From NCBI GenBank assembly GCA_023213395.1, contig CM041465.1:199957741-200021740 (forward strand): a DNA stretch of 64,000 nucleotides, written 5' to 3'. The number at the start of each line of letters is the position of its first letter. Within the stretch, counting starts at the first letter, position 1. Made by a program: the position numbers and the translations under genes. The DNA comes from Cycas panzhihuaensis (Eukaryota > Cycadophyta). Positions 47,201 through 58,939 of the stretch are shown here, piece by piece. The notes beneath the pieces were generated by a model. It saw only the letters and a list, made by a program, of their open reading frames with translations. It did not search any database and was not told the origin of the DNA.

Positions 47201-48110
47201 TTGGTAGTATAGATGAGACTACCTACAAGTTGCTGTAGAGTGTTGCGTCCGCCTCCCTATTGTCACCATCAACCGAGAGCTTAATATTAGGCTCCATAGG
47301 TGTATCCACTGGTCGAGCACCTTCCAATTGAAACTTTGTCAGAAGATCGTTGATATATTTTTCTTGGGAGAGAAAGATTTTGCCATCCTTTTGAGTTACT
47401 TCAATTCCCAAGTAATATTTCATCAACCCGAGGTCAGATAATTCAAAAGTTTTAGCAAGGTCCTTCTTATTTGGCTAATTACCTGCTCACTATTCCCGTT
47501 ATGAGCATGTCATCCACAAAGATTAAGAGGTAAGTGACTTTATCATTTTGGCGCTTGATGAATAATGTTACATCAATATCTTGATAGTCATAAACCTCAT
47601 ATCCAAGTTGCCTCATTCTTTCAGACAACTTGGTAAACCAAGCACGAGGGGCTTGCTTTAGGTCAGTATAAGGACTTTTTGAGCCTACAAACTTTATGCT
47701 CCTGACCGTCAATCTCGTATCCTTCTGGCTGAGCCATGTAAATTTCTTCTTTAAGGTCCCCATTGAGAAATGCGGTCTTAACATCGAGTTGGTGGATTTT
47801 CCAACCTGTTGAGCGCCAAGGCTATTAGAGTTCGATTGTAGGCCACTTGGTTGTAGGAGCAAAGATTTCGATGTAGTCAATGCCTTCCCTTTGCGTGAAT
47901 CCTTTTGCTACCAATCTCGCCTTGTGTTTTCTAGGTGCCATCCGATCTATACTTGTTTTGAACACCCTTTTATTTTGAACTACCTTTCTTCCAAGTGGTA
48001 GATCAACAAGCTCCCATGTACCGTTCTTAATAAGAGATTGATACTCTTCGCTCATGGCATTTCTCCAAGTTGCATGCTTACTTCTTGGTACGTTAGGGGC
48101 TCTTCATTAA
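47201..48110 (-). pseudogene. Ty1/copia reverse transcriptase (N3)
   Basis: Minus-strand segments are WELVDLPLGRKVVQNKRVFK and HKARLVAKGFTQREGIDY (47870-48010), LKQAPRAWFTKLSERM (near 47620-47660), YLLIFVDDMLITG (47490-47535, catalytic F-V-D-D) and MKYYLGIEVTQ with DGKIFLSQEKYI (47340-47425). These are highly similar to functional copia RT, yet they fall in three different frames. Small deletions must separate them. The motif sequence itself is well kept, unlike the older elements. Confidence 0.88.
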
Positions 48111-48830
48111 GAGTAAGATGCGATTCTGTTGGTTCAAGCTCAACGGAAAGTGATTCATGCATCCTTGCTCTATGGGCACTTCTAGTGCCGCTTTGCCTAC
48201 CTCATCCGGGTCGCATGTCCTTGTGTTGGTAGGCTTCACGAAAACTCTCGAGTTGGGAATGAGGTTTTCATTTCCACAACCTCTTGGTCTTCGCTTTGAT
48301 CCCGAAAAGGATCATGTGAAATACTTGGCACGCGGAGGAAGTTGGCGATCTTTGGAGAAGATGGGCGACCACGGATGTTGGAGAAGATGATCCTTCGCTA
48401 TGGCTTTGCCTTTGTCAACTTGGTCGCTCACAAATGATGATCTTTGGATGTGTACACATTGGATTGGAGTCACCTTGTATCCTCCGAGGCTCTATTGTCG
48501 ATTCCAAGATTTTAAGCATCCGCTCAAAGATCTCCCCTAAATTTTGGAACTGGACATCAAATTCGGTAGCATCATTAAATCGATATGAAGGCGTCTTGAG
48601 TCAAGTCTCGAGTAATTGATCTTCGCCTCTGCAAAGATAACATCTCTAGTGATGATGATTTTGCACTCGAAGGTATAAAACCTTGTATCCCCTTTTGTCC
48701 ATAGGGTATCCGACAAAGATGCCTTTGATGGCTCTATCTTGGAGCTTATTTCTATGTTCCTACAAAATATGAGCATAACAAGTAGAGCCAAAAATTAAGT
48801 GCGAGATAGAGGGGTTTGTCCATACCACAT
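48111..48830 (-). pseudogene. N3 integrase C-terminus and linker
   Basis: Variable linker between integrase and RT on the minus strand. Near 48640-48735 it contains a DKRGYKVLxFECK-like stretch in keeping with the copia integrase tail (xKGYRLxxPxxxK). Plus-strand open frames here are shadows. Confidence 0.5.
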
Positions 48831-49800
48831 TTCATGTGGAGAGGGGCCGAGCTTAGAGGGACTAAGGTGTTGATGCAATACACAGCCCGTATAGCCTCAC
48901 CCAAAGATAGATAGGGACATTCTTATATACCAAAGATAGACGAGCCATATTCATGATGGTCCTGTTCATACGCTCGGCAACTCCATTTCTTTGGGGTGTA
49001 CCGCAATGGGTCCGATGTTTGATTCCACGTTGGCGTAGGTACGATTCAAACTCATTGGATGTGTACCGCCACCATTGTCACCCCGAGTATTTTGATCTTG
49101 AATCGATTCATTTTCCATGCGGGCCTTGAAAGCTTGAAACATAGAAAAGCTTCATCTTTCTTTGCAAGAAAAGCAACCCATACTTTCTTGGTAAAATCAT
49201 CAATGAAAGTAATATAGTACCACATTTGATAGAAGGGATGGGCATAGGACCGCATATATCCGAGTGTACAAGTCGCAAAGGTTGGGTAGATTTCCAACGA
49301 CTACGAGGAAAGGGTTGTCTTTGAGATTTAGCAATAATACATGCTTCACATTTAAAGGGCTTGAGGGGAACTTAGGCAAACCAGAAGAGTGTCTTGTAGT
49401 TCTCTTAAACGATCAATTTTGATATGGCCCATACGAGCATGCCATAGAGTCGCTTGGGACAACTTTGAGGAGTCGGGGTTGTGGTAAAATAAATTCATCA
49501 TCAACATAGTTGACTTCAGAGGATGGTGAGCCGCTTAGGCGTAAAAGTTTACCATCAAGAATTAGGTCATAACCACAGCATTTGGAGGAGGGTGAATGAC
49601 ACAGAGAGTTTGATTGTTTACTGATTACACTCGGATCAAATCCACGAGACAAGGGTGGACAGGGAGAGCGATTACGCCCAGAGGTGAATATATAAAACAT
49701 CAACAAGTGTAAAATCTGGAAGGCACAGGAGTTTGGGCAAACTGCTTCCAAGTCCTTCGATGGTGAGATGATTTGTCGACCATGTGTACAACACCACGAA
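48831..49800 (-). pseudogene. Ty1/copia integrase (N3)
   Basis: Minus landmarks are MWYYITFIDDFTKKVWVAFLAKKDEAF near 49140-49240 (family YFITFIDDxSRKxWVYFLxxKxEAF), NRTIMNMA near 48945-48975, and the HLMHYINTL-like and PLHMKCG-like segments near 48825-48870. The Q-R-N-G segment near 48965-49000 is followed by CGT-like words where the PQQNGV motif belongs, in a shifted frame. Catalytic D-D segment looks intact, the domain as a whole is frame-broken. Confidence 0.8.
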
Positions 49801-49910
49801 CTTGAGTCAAAATCTTGAAAGAACTGGCGATGACAAGTCATGTGTTGTGTTGCTCGATATCCATGATCCACGATGAAGTATTTGAGGTAGCACTATTTGC
49901 AACTCCAAGT
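49801..49910 (-). pseudogene. Ty1/copia protease (N3)
   Basis: SSWIMDIEQHNT then, after a shift, MTCHRQFF (family SWIxDSGATxHMTxDRxxF). The catalytic Asp is kept, the Ser-Gly-Ala that should follow is altered or lost through a small indel near 49845-49860. Confidence 0.75.
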
Positions 49911-51045
49911 GGTGAAGGCAAAAGTGAATAAGCATAGCCACAATGAGCCTCAATATACTTAGTGGATCTATCAACAACATTTGATGAAGTGGTCCCAATT
50001 CTTTGAAGGTGTGCATGAGCAAATTGCGTTCCTCCAAAAGCATCTTCAAAAGAAGTATTATCAACATTATGTGCACCATGGCGCTGTTGATAACTTGGTA
50101 GTTTATTGGTGGCGATTCGCAATTTTGGCATAATGTCCTCTTCTATTACACCTTTGGCACACGATTGTTTGATTTCGGTCAAGTATTAGGGCCGGATTGT
50201 CTCTCGATTCGGATCTAGGTCCAAGTTGATTATTTTGCCCTTGGCCTTGAGGCTTTTTTGTTGGAATTGAGGAGCTGTTGACTAAGAGGACGTTGTCCTT
50301 GTTGTCTACCTCTTCCTCTTCCTCGGAATTACCACCTCTATGAGAGTATTGACCTTGATTTTGGTGTAACAAAGATCTTCTTCCACTTCAAAAGCACATC
50401 AATTGGATCCGATGTAGTGGCAAAGTTGGTATCAAAGGTCTTATCAAATTCAATGAACTTATCGAAGATCCTCAAAGTTTAGGGTCTTTAAAGTTCCTTT
50501 GGATTGAAGACTCCCAATAGATTTTTATAATCGGGATATGGAGACATGTGAATCAAGAAAGCCCATGTAATGCATTGAGTTTTAAAATCTTTATCAATGG
50601 CTTGCTTGATTGGACGAAGGAGATTGATTGTCTCACTTGCATGTCCTTTTGCATTTTCAATTTGTTCATCTTCAGGACTAAGTGAACAAATTCTAAGTCT
50701 GATTTAGTGTCAAAGTTCTTCTTAAGAACTTCAAGAACTTTCCATCTCAGATCATCATGTACTTCATCAATGAGATTATGCAGGGAATAATCGGTGACAA
50801 GCGATCCCCGCACGGATTTTATCATCATCAGGTTCCGATTGGCGTTTAGCTACAGCCTTGATGGGAGCGGTTGGAGCACCTCATCAAGCAGTGGTAGTCA
50901 GTATGCAATGTGTGGTGTAGGTTGTAAGTGATCTCTCCATAGACCTTCATACTTTGCAGCATTTCGACACGATGAACCACATGTCCCAATTTTCTTTCCT
51001 TTTAAGAATGCAGTTCACATTTTGCTTGAATTGTGAAGACATTGT
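49911..51045 (-). pseudogene. Ty1/copia Gag (N3)
   Basis: A start-like MSSQFKQN is near 51020-51042 on the minus strand. The middle holds KNFDTKSDLEFVHLVLKMNKLKM (50640-50730, Gag UBN2-like region). The C-terminal part carries the zinc knuckle CQRCNRRGHYAK (50115-50160), in which the last Cys position is changed. Frame changes occur between these parts. Confidence 0.75.
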
Positions 51046-51207
51046 GTCTTTTTAGAAGGGAAGAAATGAACAAGGACTATAAAAGTGATGGTAATAAATG
51101 ACCGATCACTATTTACAAATGGGAAATGTAATGAAGTAGTGTAGAAGAAGGAAGAAGAAGTGAGAATGGTTGCTCAAAGATGAAGGGAGCAACTTAGAGA
51201 AAAGTCA

Positions 51208-51331
51208 CCAACACTTGTGACAAATATTAACCTGACGCAGCAGGAATATGAGAAGCACTATGATAAAAATTGGCCACTAACACTTGTGGCAAATATTAAC
51301 CTGGCGCAGCAGGAATATGAGAAGCACTATG
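51208..51331. repeat. 68-base direct duplication in the N3 leader
   Basis: The block AACACTTGTG(A/G)CAAATATTAACCTG(A/G)CGCAGC... is present at 51208-51263 and 51276-51331, with only transitions between copies. Confidence 0.9.
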
Positions 51332-52224
51332 ATTATGATTACACTATGGATCACTTTTTACAAATAAGTAAGTGATCAATATACAAGATTGTAGGCCAAT
51401 GTAGAAGTTGACATCATTGGGTTTACACAACTTGAAACTCGAATGTAGGATGCGTAATCAACCCAATAACCTCTAACTTGTGTCCAACGTGTAGTTGAGG
51501 TTGTTGAATGGATGCTTAGGCTTCTAGTAGAATTAATTTGGCCTTCACCGCGATACCGCAATCGTGCTTGGTGATGAAATCCAAGTCACAACGAGCCGGT
51601 ACTCCCAATCCTCACCCGTTCACCAATGAGCGACTATATACATCCTCTAAAGAGTGGTACGTGCATACCCATGGCTATGACGGATATTGGATTGGGTATA
51701 TTTTAATCTTGTATTAAAGTTTCAGTTTTCTGGTTGGTTATCGTGGATGATCCCCGATTGAGGCACGATGGTATGGCTAACCAAACCTCACCAATATTAG
51801 GTTTAGTCGGTCCCAACTTGAAACCCACACCTCCTTTATGGCACTAAGATTACGCCAACCAAGGTATCTCAACCTTGGCGAGTGTGTGAACAGTACAAGA
51901 TGGCGGAAAATAGCGACGTGATGTTCCTTTTAGGAAGAGTGAAAAGATTATCGAATTGCATCAAACGTACATTTAACTGAAAATAATGCTTGCTTGGAGT
52001 GCTTTTGGAGTGCTTGCTTGAAGTGTCTTTGGTGTGCTTGCTTTGAGTGATTTTAGAGTGCTGAAATGCAATGATAATAAGTGAGTGAGGACACCAGATA
52101 TTGCTCTGATCCAGGTGTTTTTTTTTCTCACTTTTACAATGGGCTTTTAAGCCTTATAAAAAGGAAGAAATTTTCTTCACCCTTTTTTTTTTTTTTTTTT
52201 TTTGTTGTTAATACAAAAAAAAGT

Positions 52225-52575
52225 ACTCTTCACTAAATCTGCAATAACTTTCTCCCACGATGCCGAAATGGAGTGCCGATTTTTGTGCTGCAAACTAGAC
52301 TCAGATCTTCATCTCTAGGAAGTGGAATCAGGTCCAAATGAGTTCTGGAAAGTTTTTGACAGCCCCGAAAAGTTAGGAAATGATATTTTTTCAAAATTCT
52401 TACTAAAAATAACTGTTGTTCACTAAAACAGCAATAACTTCCTCATACGACATCCAAATTAGGTGCCGTTTTTTGCACTGGAAAGTAGACTCAGAGCCCC
52501 ATCTTTGAAAATTAGAATCACTTCAATTGGATCTCTGTAGACGATTTTGCAGACCTGTGAAGTTTAGTAATCAAA
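52225..52575. repeat. Imperfect about 196-base duplication in the N3 leader
   Basis: CACTAAA...GCAATAACTT(T/C)CTC...CGA...TGCCG(A)TTTTT(G)...AGACTCAGA occurs at 52233-52380 and again at 52425-52570. Divergence between copies is well above that of the LTRs, so the duplication predates this insertion. Confidence 0.7.
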
Positions 52576-53061
52576 TTGCATTTCTGCAGAAATTTTAGCT
52601 TGCTAATATCTCATTAACACATGATACCATATGAAATTTCCATCATTTTTTGATCACCAGGATCCCAATATGGACAAGGTGAGAGCATACAATGATAGAT
52701 ATTTTCAATGGCTCAAAATTCTTTAAAAAAAATGGGTAAAACTCCCTTACAATCATTCTTCTAAATCTTTGGAAAAATTTCAAAGACATTTCCCTGTTAA
52801 ATGGACAAAAAGGAAAAGAAAAGAAGAATGAGATAGCATGAATGGCCAGCAAAGGATTGGAATCCTTGGGCCTTACAACTCCTTGTATTATGCTTCCAAA
52901 CCTGCAAAAGAGAAAGGAAAAGCAAACAATACAAAATATGCTATCATAATAACTTGAAAATGTTTCTAAATTCACTTTCACAATCTCCTTCACCACATGG
53001 ATTGTGGGGGAGAAGGAAGTGATGGCTCCATTGCAAGTGCAAGTGGGGAATATGAAGGAAG

Positions 53062-53077
53062 CAAGCTCTGATACCAC
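53062..53077 (-). other. N3 primer-binding site (initiator tRNA-Met)
   Basis: GCAAGCTCTGATACCA on plus reads TGGTATCAGAGCTTGC on minus. The first eleven or twelve bases match the canonical site. It is directly inside the right LTR. Confidence 0.9.
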
Positions 53078-53078
53078 A

Positions 53079-53376
53079 TGAAAAGAGTGGATCTATCCTT
53101 CATCTCCATGCACTAAACACAAAGGCAAACATGGGAGCAAGAGAGACTTGAGAGAAAGAAAGTAGCTCTCACAAAATGGGGAGGTAAAGAATGAATCTCC
53201 TCCATTGAGCTTTACTTTTATATTGAGAGAGAGAGCATTTGAGTTAGGTGAAATGAAATTACACATAATGCACATGAAAGTGCATTTCACTTAAGTGATC
53301 TAATTTAAAGTTCACTTAAGACCCTTTTTCGAAATAATCAACTAATGTAATGACCTTATGTCATTAACCCTTTTCA
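53079..53376 (-). repeat. N3 right LTR (5' LTR)
   Basis: Appears identical to 45863-46160 over 298 bases. Right-hand CAAAG duplication follows. Confidence 0.95.
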
Positions 53377-53449
53377 CAAAGTCAAAGTCAAAGTATGTAA
53401 CAAGTTAACAAAGAAATCTAATTATTACCTTGCAAAATTTTGAGATTGA

Positions 53450-54430
53450 GTTATAAATTTGATCAAACCCTAAGTTTGTAAGAGTAAATATTTTATATAT
53501 TTGTTCTTGTTTATATTTGGGTAGATGTCAAATATCTTTTTAATATGTTTTAATCTTTTTGCAATTACAAAAAGATTTAAATTGAACTTATTCCTTTTTT
53601 GGATCTACAACCTCCTTACCTCTAGCCCTTGGTCCTATAAAATTCCCCACCCACACCCACCCCCCCACCCCCCCCACATATGACACTGACCTTTGATGTA
53701 AAATGGGATTAACTCCTTAATTTTCAATCCCCCTCATCCTATTAAAGGGTTACCTGTATGTCTTTTGCTACAACTTCACTATTTAGTTTGAATCTTGAAC
53801 TAAAAGTTACATTGGATTACTAACTTAGAGACCTTTGATATGGCTTGTCATTTGAGCATTTTTGAAGCTTTTTTAGGGGTGAAACTATAACCAATGTTAA
53901 TGAAGTAGACCATAACCAAGTTAAGTACATGTCATAACTTAATTTATCAAATTTCTTTATATTTTTCTAATATTTTTAATTTAATTTGATACTTTATTAA
54001 TAAATTATTAAATTTATAAATTAATAGTATTATTATATCCCTCCCTTATTAACAAATGTATTTAATTTATCAACATTATTTATTTGTGAATAACATTATA
54101 ATTTATGTTATTTTATTTTAAGTTTAATTTAATCGTTAATACTTATATTTGCTAATATACTTTTAATCAATAATAGTGATTAAAAGGGATAAACCCCCAT
54201 TTCTTCTACAATTTACATAATTTATTTGCAAAAATATTAATGTATCTTTATTTTCATTAAATTAATGTTGTTACATGTTAATTTAGAAATGAAATTATTG
54301 TGATTACATTCATATTTCATGTCTATAGCTTAACATAATAAATATTTTAATTTAGAAGTTTCTTTTCATCATACACCTTATCTTTTTTTTTTTCTTTTTT
54401 ATTATTTTAATATTTTTAAAAGAGGATCTC
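53450..54430 (+). repeat. Copia leader (plus copy of an inverted pair)
   Basis: It aligns in reverse complement with about 59940-60870. Shared blocks include AACCCTA, TACAAAAAGATT, CTAGCCCTT(G/A)GTCCTAT, a C-rich run (53640-53680) and TTTCTTTATATTTTT. Otherwise AT-rich, no coding. Confidence 0.55.
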
Positions 54431-55250
54431 TATTTATCTTAGGTTATCTTTCCTAAAATGGCTATTATGCATATAGCAATCTCCTTTAACTAAATTCTAG
54501 TTCTAAATGGCATGAATAATATTGACTAGAAAGTCAAGGTATTCAACCAATTTAAACAACAAAAGCTTTAATGGTAGGTAACTAGGGAGTTTATAAAACC
54601 TACATATAAAATATAAGATACCTATATGGTCTATCTGATGAATTATGATGGAGCCTTAGGCACCATCTTAACCTTTCTCTCACTAGATATATGTAGGTAA
54701 TTTAATAAATTAGATGAACTTACCATTGTCTGAGCCAAGTTAATGGAAAAATATAATAAGTTAGACACCACTCAAGTTGTCGTGCTTGAACAAAAAATAT
54801 ATGACTTAGAATATAAGGATTTTTCTAAAGTTGAGGAGTTTTTATCTAACCTTTAACTCATAAATATAGATCTAGGAAATTTCATTAAGATAACAATTAA
54901 GGAAGGTGATAAAATAGTAGCCATAACCCATATAAAAGAGATGATACATTCATTTATCTTATTGTTAACAAACTTCCAAATCTTTCAATCAATATCAAAC
55001 TACTAGATAGTAGTGCAGGCATCCTTTCATTTCATTTAATTAACTTACAAACCAACTACTTATATACCAATATATGTTAATTTAAATAAGAGAAGTATAA
55101 GATCCTTCTTAGGCTCTTTTCTCTAATACTAAGCCATAAAATAAATATAAATATCAAAATAATCAATAGAATAATCATAATGATCATCCTCAACCTCAAA
55201 AGTTTCATAAAGATTCTACTTCAAATAATAATTATCAGAGAGAGGGTTAG
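54431..55250 (+). pseudogene. Ty1/copia Gag fragment (plus copy)
   Basis: It includes LEQKIYDLEYKDFSKVEEFLSNL near 54785-54860 and INIDLGNFIK near 54862-54895, matching the minus-strand Gag at 59334-59549 (MYDLKYEEFSRVEDFLINLQ, INIDLGNCIK). An Asn/Gln-rich tail follows (NNHNDHPQPQKFHK) near 55180-55215. It is cut at about 55250 by the LTR of the opposite-strand element, so the rest of this copy is missing from the immediate neighbourhood. Confidence 0.7.
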
Positions 55251-55254
55251 AGTT

Positions 55255-55640
55255 AAGTAATTATTACGTATCAATCAATCATAAATAACACTAGATATTT
55301 CAAGTGGAAAACCCCTATAGGGTATAAAAAACCACCTCATAAATAGTATAATTTTATTATAATAATAAACAAAATACAATGGAGATGGCTGAGGATCTCA
55401 TCCTCTCTCTCTAGTTTTATAAACCTTCTACTTACATGGATATAACTGACTAGCCTCACAAACCTCCCAAGCTAAATATGCTTGAAAGATTTTCAAATAG
55501 TTATTTAAGAGAGTTCGTTGAAATAGACAGTTATCTATTTCACTAAACTTTTATTAATAATATATTAACTTTAATAAATAGATATATTATATAATAGTTA
55601 AGTGTAAAAGGTAGCATTAGGGTAAATATTTCTAACATCC
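55255..55640 (-). repeat. Putative 3' LTR of copia N4
   Basis: It ends ...TATTTCTAACA just before TCCCCCTTT, which on the minus strand is a polypurine tract (AAAGGGGGA) followed by TGTTAGAAATA. The left edge is uncertain (near GGTTAGAGTTAAG), and no partner 5' LTR was found near 60-61 kb. Confidence 0.5.
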
Positions 55641-56200
55641 CCCTTTAATATTAACTTTTATACAATAGAAGATGTAGAAGGTAAAGAACAAGATGATGAA
55701 GAATTTAGCATGGTAATCCTCCTTTGATGAAGACTTCGTTAATCTTTAATAATTCGTATAGCTTTACAAACTTTGCTTTAGTCAATGGCTTTGTTAGAAT
55801 ACTAGTAATGTACAAATCTATAGGATAATAAGATAGATTAATAGTATTATTATTAACAAGATTATGAATAAAATGCTGATATAATTCTATGTGATTAGTT
55901 CTAGAATGTGCTATAGGATTAGTAGTTATATATATTATGCATTAATTATCAACATTTATTTGAATAAAAGAGTTAGAAAATAAACTAAGTTCATTTAATA
56001 AGGCTTTAATCCAAAGAGATTCTTTATTGGCTTCTACCAAGGTTCGATATTCAACTTCTATCATAGATAATACTAATGATTACATCTTCTTGATAAACCA
56101 AATTATTAGTTAAGAGTTGAGGAAGAAGACATAACTAACTGTGGATTGTCAATCATTGGAGTCACTTACCTAGTCTGAATCTATATATCCTATTAACTTA
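55641..56200 (-). pseudogene. Ty1/copia RNase H (N4)
   Basis: On the minus strand, 55750-55830 reads as the family end motif (I/V-L-T-K-P-L-T-K-A-K-F, followed by L-Y-E-L-L). A SxxEVEYRTLVEAN-like segment is near 56030-56060. Decayed. The order of domains places it last in the minus-strand polyprotein. Confidence 0.65.
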
Positions 56201-57300
56201 AGGTTAATATTATAGAAGTTATAGGTGAAGCCATGATAAATTATACCTTTAAGGTAATGTAAGGTTTGTTTAGCTACTTTCCAATGTAAATCATGAGACT
56301 TTTATATGTACTTGGAACATAAGACAATAGCATAGGATATATTTAGGCGAGTGTGGGTTATGTAAATAAGACTACCTATTAACTGATAATATAACATGGA
56401 ATTACAAGGTGGAGTTTAACAATTAGTTTATAACTTATTACTTGATTATAGAGGAGTTAGGGTTAGCTTTGTATTTTCCATATTAAAATTTTCTATTAGA
56501 TTAATAATATACTCAGGTTAAGAAATAGATATTTTTTATTCTGATTAATAGATTTGTAGGCCAAGAAAAGAATATAGGAGACCTAAGTCTATCATTTTAA
56601 ATTTACTTATTAAAATATATTTTAATTGATAAATGTAAGAAAATAGAGATCTAATTATTATAATATCATCAACATAAAGAATTAAAATAGTGATGTTATT
56701 ATCTTGGTATTTGAAATAAAGATTAAGATAACTAATACATTTAGTGTATCTATTTTGAAGAAGGTAATTATCAATCTTAATATACCAAGCCCTAGGAGTT
56801 TATTTAAGACCATATAAAGATTTTTTAAGTTTACAAATAAGATTAGGATTAAACATAAAACTATGTGGTTGATATATATATATTTCTTCATTAAGATCAC
56901 CATTTAAGAAAGTGCTCTTTACATCTATTTAATACATTTGCTAGCTAAATTTGGCTATGAGAACAATAATAGTTTTAATTATATTAATCTATGTGATAGG
57001 AGTAAAGGTTTTAGTGTAAACAATACTGTCAACCTAAGAAAAATATTTAGCAACTAAATAAGCCTTATGTTTTTCTATTACTCCTTCTAAGTGATATTTG
57101 TTGTGATAAACCCATTTATAGCCTACCAAATTTTCACTTAGAGGTAATATAACTAAATCCCAAGTTGAGTTTTTCTAAAGAGTATCATATTCAACTTGCA
57201 TGGATTATTACTATATAAGATTATGACAAGTTTCTTTGTAAGTTTTAGGATCATTACTAGCTATTACTTTGGCCATTAATGCAAAATTAGCTTGTAGTTT
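56201..57300 (-). pseudogene. Ty1/copia reverse transcriptase (N4)
   Basis: The catalytic box LYVDDIIII lies near 56655-56690 on the minus strand. LKKSLYGLK with a stop and the APRAWY-equivalent lie near 56780-56835. The NLGFSYNL... and W-V-Y-H-N-K segments near 57100-57130 (family GxKWVxxxK) complete it. The frame is broken, but the active-site motif is retained. Confidence 0.75.
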
Positions 57301-58780
57301 CTATGACTTGGTTCACTTGGTATCCAATAGATCACCAACATTAAAACTAGCAGCTAAAAGGGTATTTTAAGCCCAAAGTGGCTATTTATTTCTTGAAGAA
57401 GAATCAAAATTGGAAGGTTGATTAAAAGGATCAATTGTATCATAATTGGTTAAGGCCCAATTTTGGACTTAAGTGGATAAGATCTTAATTACTTCATAAT
57501 TAACTTATTTATCTAAACAGTCTATTAAGTAAGTATTAGTTAACAAACCTTCAATAGGAATTTCTATTTGATTTACATTTGATGAAGATCCCTCTTTATA
57601 AAAAATAATATCATATAGAATTATAATTTTATGCATGATAGGATTTAGTAGCCTATAAGTTTTACTTTCTTTGTTGTATCTAATAAGGATGAATTTAGAG
57701 TTTTTAGGGTCTAGTTTCTTACATTTTTCTTTAGGAATATATTTCCAAGTAGCACTTTAAAAAACTTTTAGATATTTTGCAAAAGGTTTATGACCATACC
57801 ACTTTTATTTTGGTGTAATATTTTATAAGGATTTACTTCATAATTGATTTAATAAATAGTTGAAATAGGTAATTGCTTTAGCCTATAACTTTAAGTTAAG
57901 AACTTTTGCACATAATATACATTGGGTTATTTTGACTAAAGTATAGTTTTTATGTTCAACAACACCATTCTGTTGAGGAGTATAAGTGATAAAATGTTGA
58001 AATCATATTATGTGCTTCTTATAGAATGAATTAAACTTAATACTCAAATATTTCTTGGCATTAGCAAATCTAAAGATTTTAATTTTTGAATTAGATTGGT
58101 TTTCAGCCAATGTTTTAAGTTTGATAAAAGTATCAAAAACTTGACTTCTTGTTTTGAGCATATAAACCTAACATTTTCTAGAAGAATTATCAATGAAAGT
58201 AATAAAGTATTTTCTTATAGAGTACGATGGTACTTGGAAGGGACCACAAATGTCTAAATGCATGCATTTGAGTAGTGATTTTGCTTAAAATTAGGTTCAC
58301 TGAGGGAATGGATCCACACGTTATTTGCCTATAACACAGGCTTCATAAACACCATAAACTATTGATAAGGGTGGAAGTCCATGAACCATCTCATGTTGTT
58401 TTAAGTATCATAGTTTTCCATAACTTTTGTGGCTAAACTATACATGTTAGAGTTTACTCACTAGGTCAAATTTTACAATGAAGGTAGTGTTTAGATTTGT
58501 TAAATTATGCATGCCTGTTTTGTAATTGACAGGTCCTAAAGAAATAGTTTAGAATGTATTAAAAGGTTGTTTGATAATAATTTTATCTTTCTAGAATTCG
58601 ACAATAAGGTCTTTTTGGTAAATTTGATAAATTGATAGAAGATTAGGAAGTAAGCCTGGAACATAGAATACATCTTTGATTGAATTGTCTTTTAAGGTAA
58701 CATCACTAGTACCTTTGACTTTCAGTTGATAGACACTTCTAAAAGAGATATCCTCTCTAGAATTAAGATCATATTGATAA
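57301..58780 (-). pseudogene. Ty1/copia integrase (N4)
   Basis: Minus strand YTPQQNGVVEHKN near 57950-57990 (family TPQQNGVVERKN). The core's YFITFIDNSSRKC-like segment is at 58170-58220, and a C-terminal region at 57650-57790 has the SAT-K-YIPKEKC-like pattern. The pre-integrase H-x-L-G/H segment is near 58380-58450. Stops occur throughout. Confidence 0.75.
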
Positions 58781-58799
58781 GAAGTTAGATATTATTTGT

Positions 58800-58850
58800 G
58801 TCCCGTCATATGGTGGGGAGCACCAAAATCTAGGATGCATAAAGGTTGTT
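58800..58850 (-). pseudogene. Ty1/copia protease site (N4)
   Basis: The minus strand reads CILDFGAPHHMTG (family WILDSGAxxHMTG). Catalytic Asp and Gly are present, Ser changed to Phe. Confidence 0.75.
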
Positions 58851-58939
58851 TAGAAATAAGAGTAAAAAAAGTAGATGTTGTGGTGGTTAAAGAGTTATTA
58901 GAGTTATGGTATTGTGACTAGATCCCCTTATATGCTTTC

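Larger units (their letters stand above)
51060..53060 (-). other. N3 5' leader
   Basis: A 2-kb untranslated leader between the primer site and Gag. It contains a 68-base-period duplication (51208-51331), a T run of about 24 (52179-52203) and a roughly 196-base-period imperfect duplication (52225-52575). The minus frame 52643-53077 reaches the primer site and has no known family. Confidence 0.6.
45863..53376 (-). mobile_element. N3: young Ty1/copia element
   Basis: Two 298-base LTRs (45863-46160 and 53079-53376) appear identical by eye. Perfect 5-base target duplications flank the element: CAAAG at 45858-45862 and at 53377-53381. The primer site TGGTATCAGAGCTTGC adjoins the right LTR on the minus strand, and an AGGGGGAGAT purine tract adjoins the left LTR. 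Gag, protease, integrase, RT and RNase H all read on the minus strand but in several frames. Composition is richer in CG than all neighbours, as expected for a recent insertion. It sits inside element E. Confidence 0.95.

Noticed and set aside
46367-48619. Plus-strand open frames over N3
   Set aside because: They are antisense to well-matched copia RT, RNase H and integrase motifs on the minus strand.
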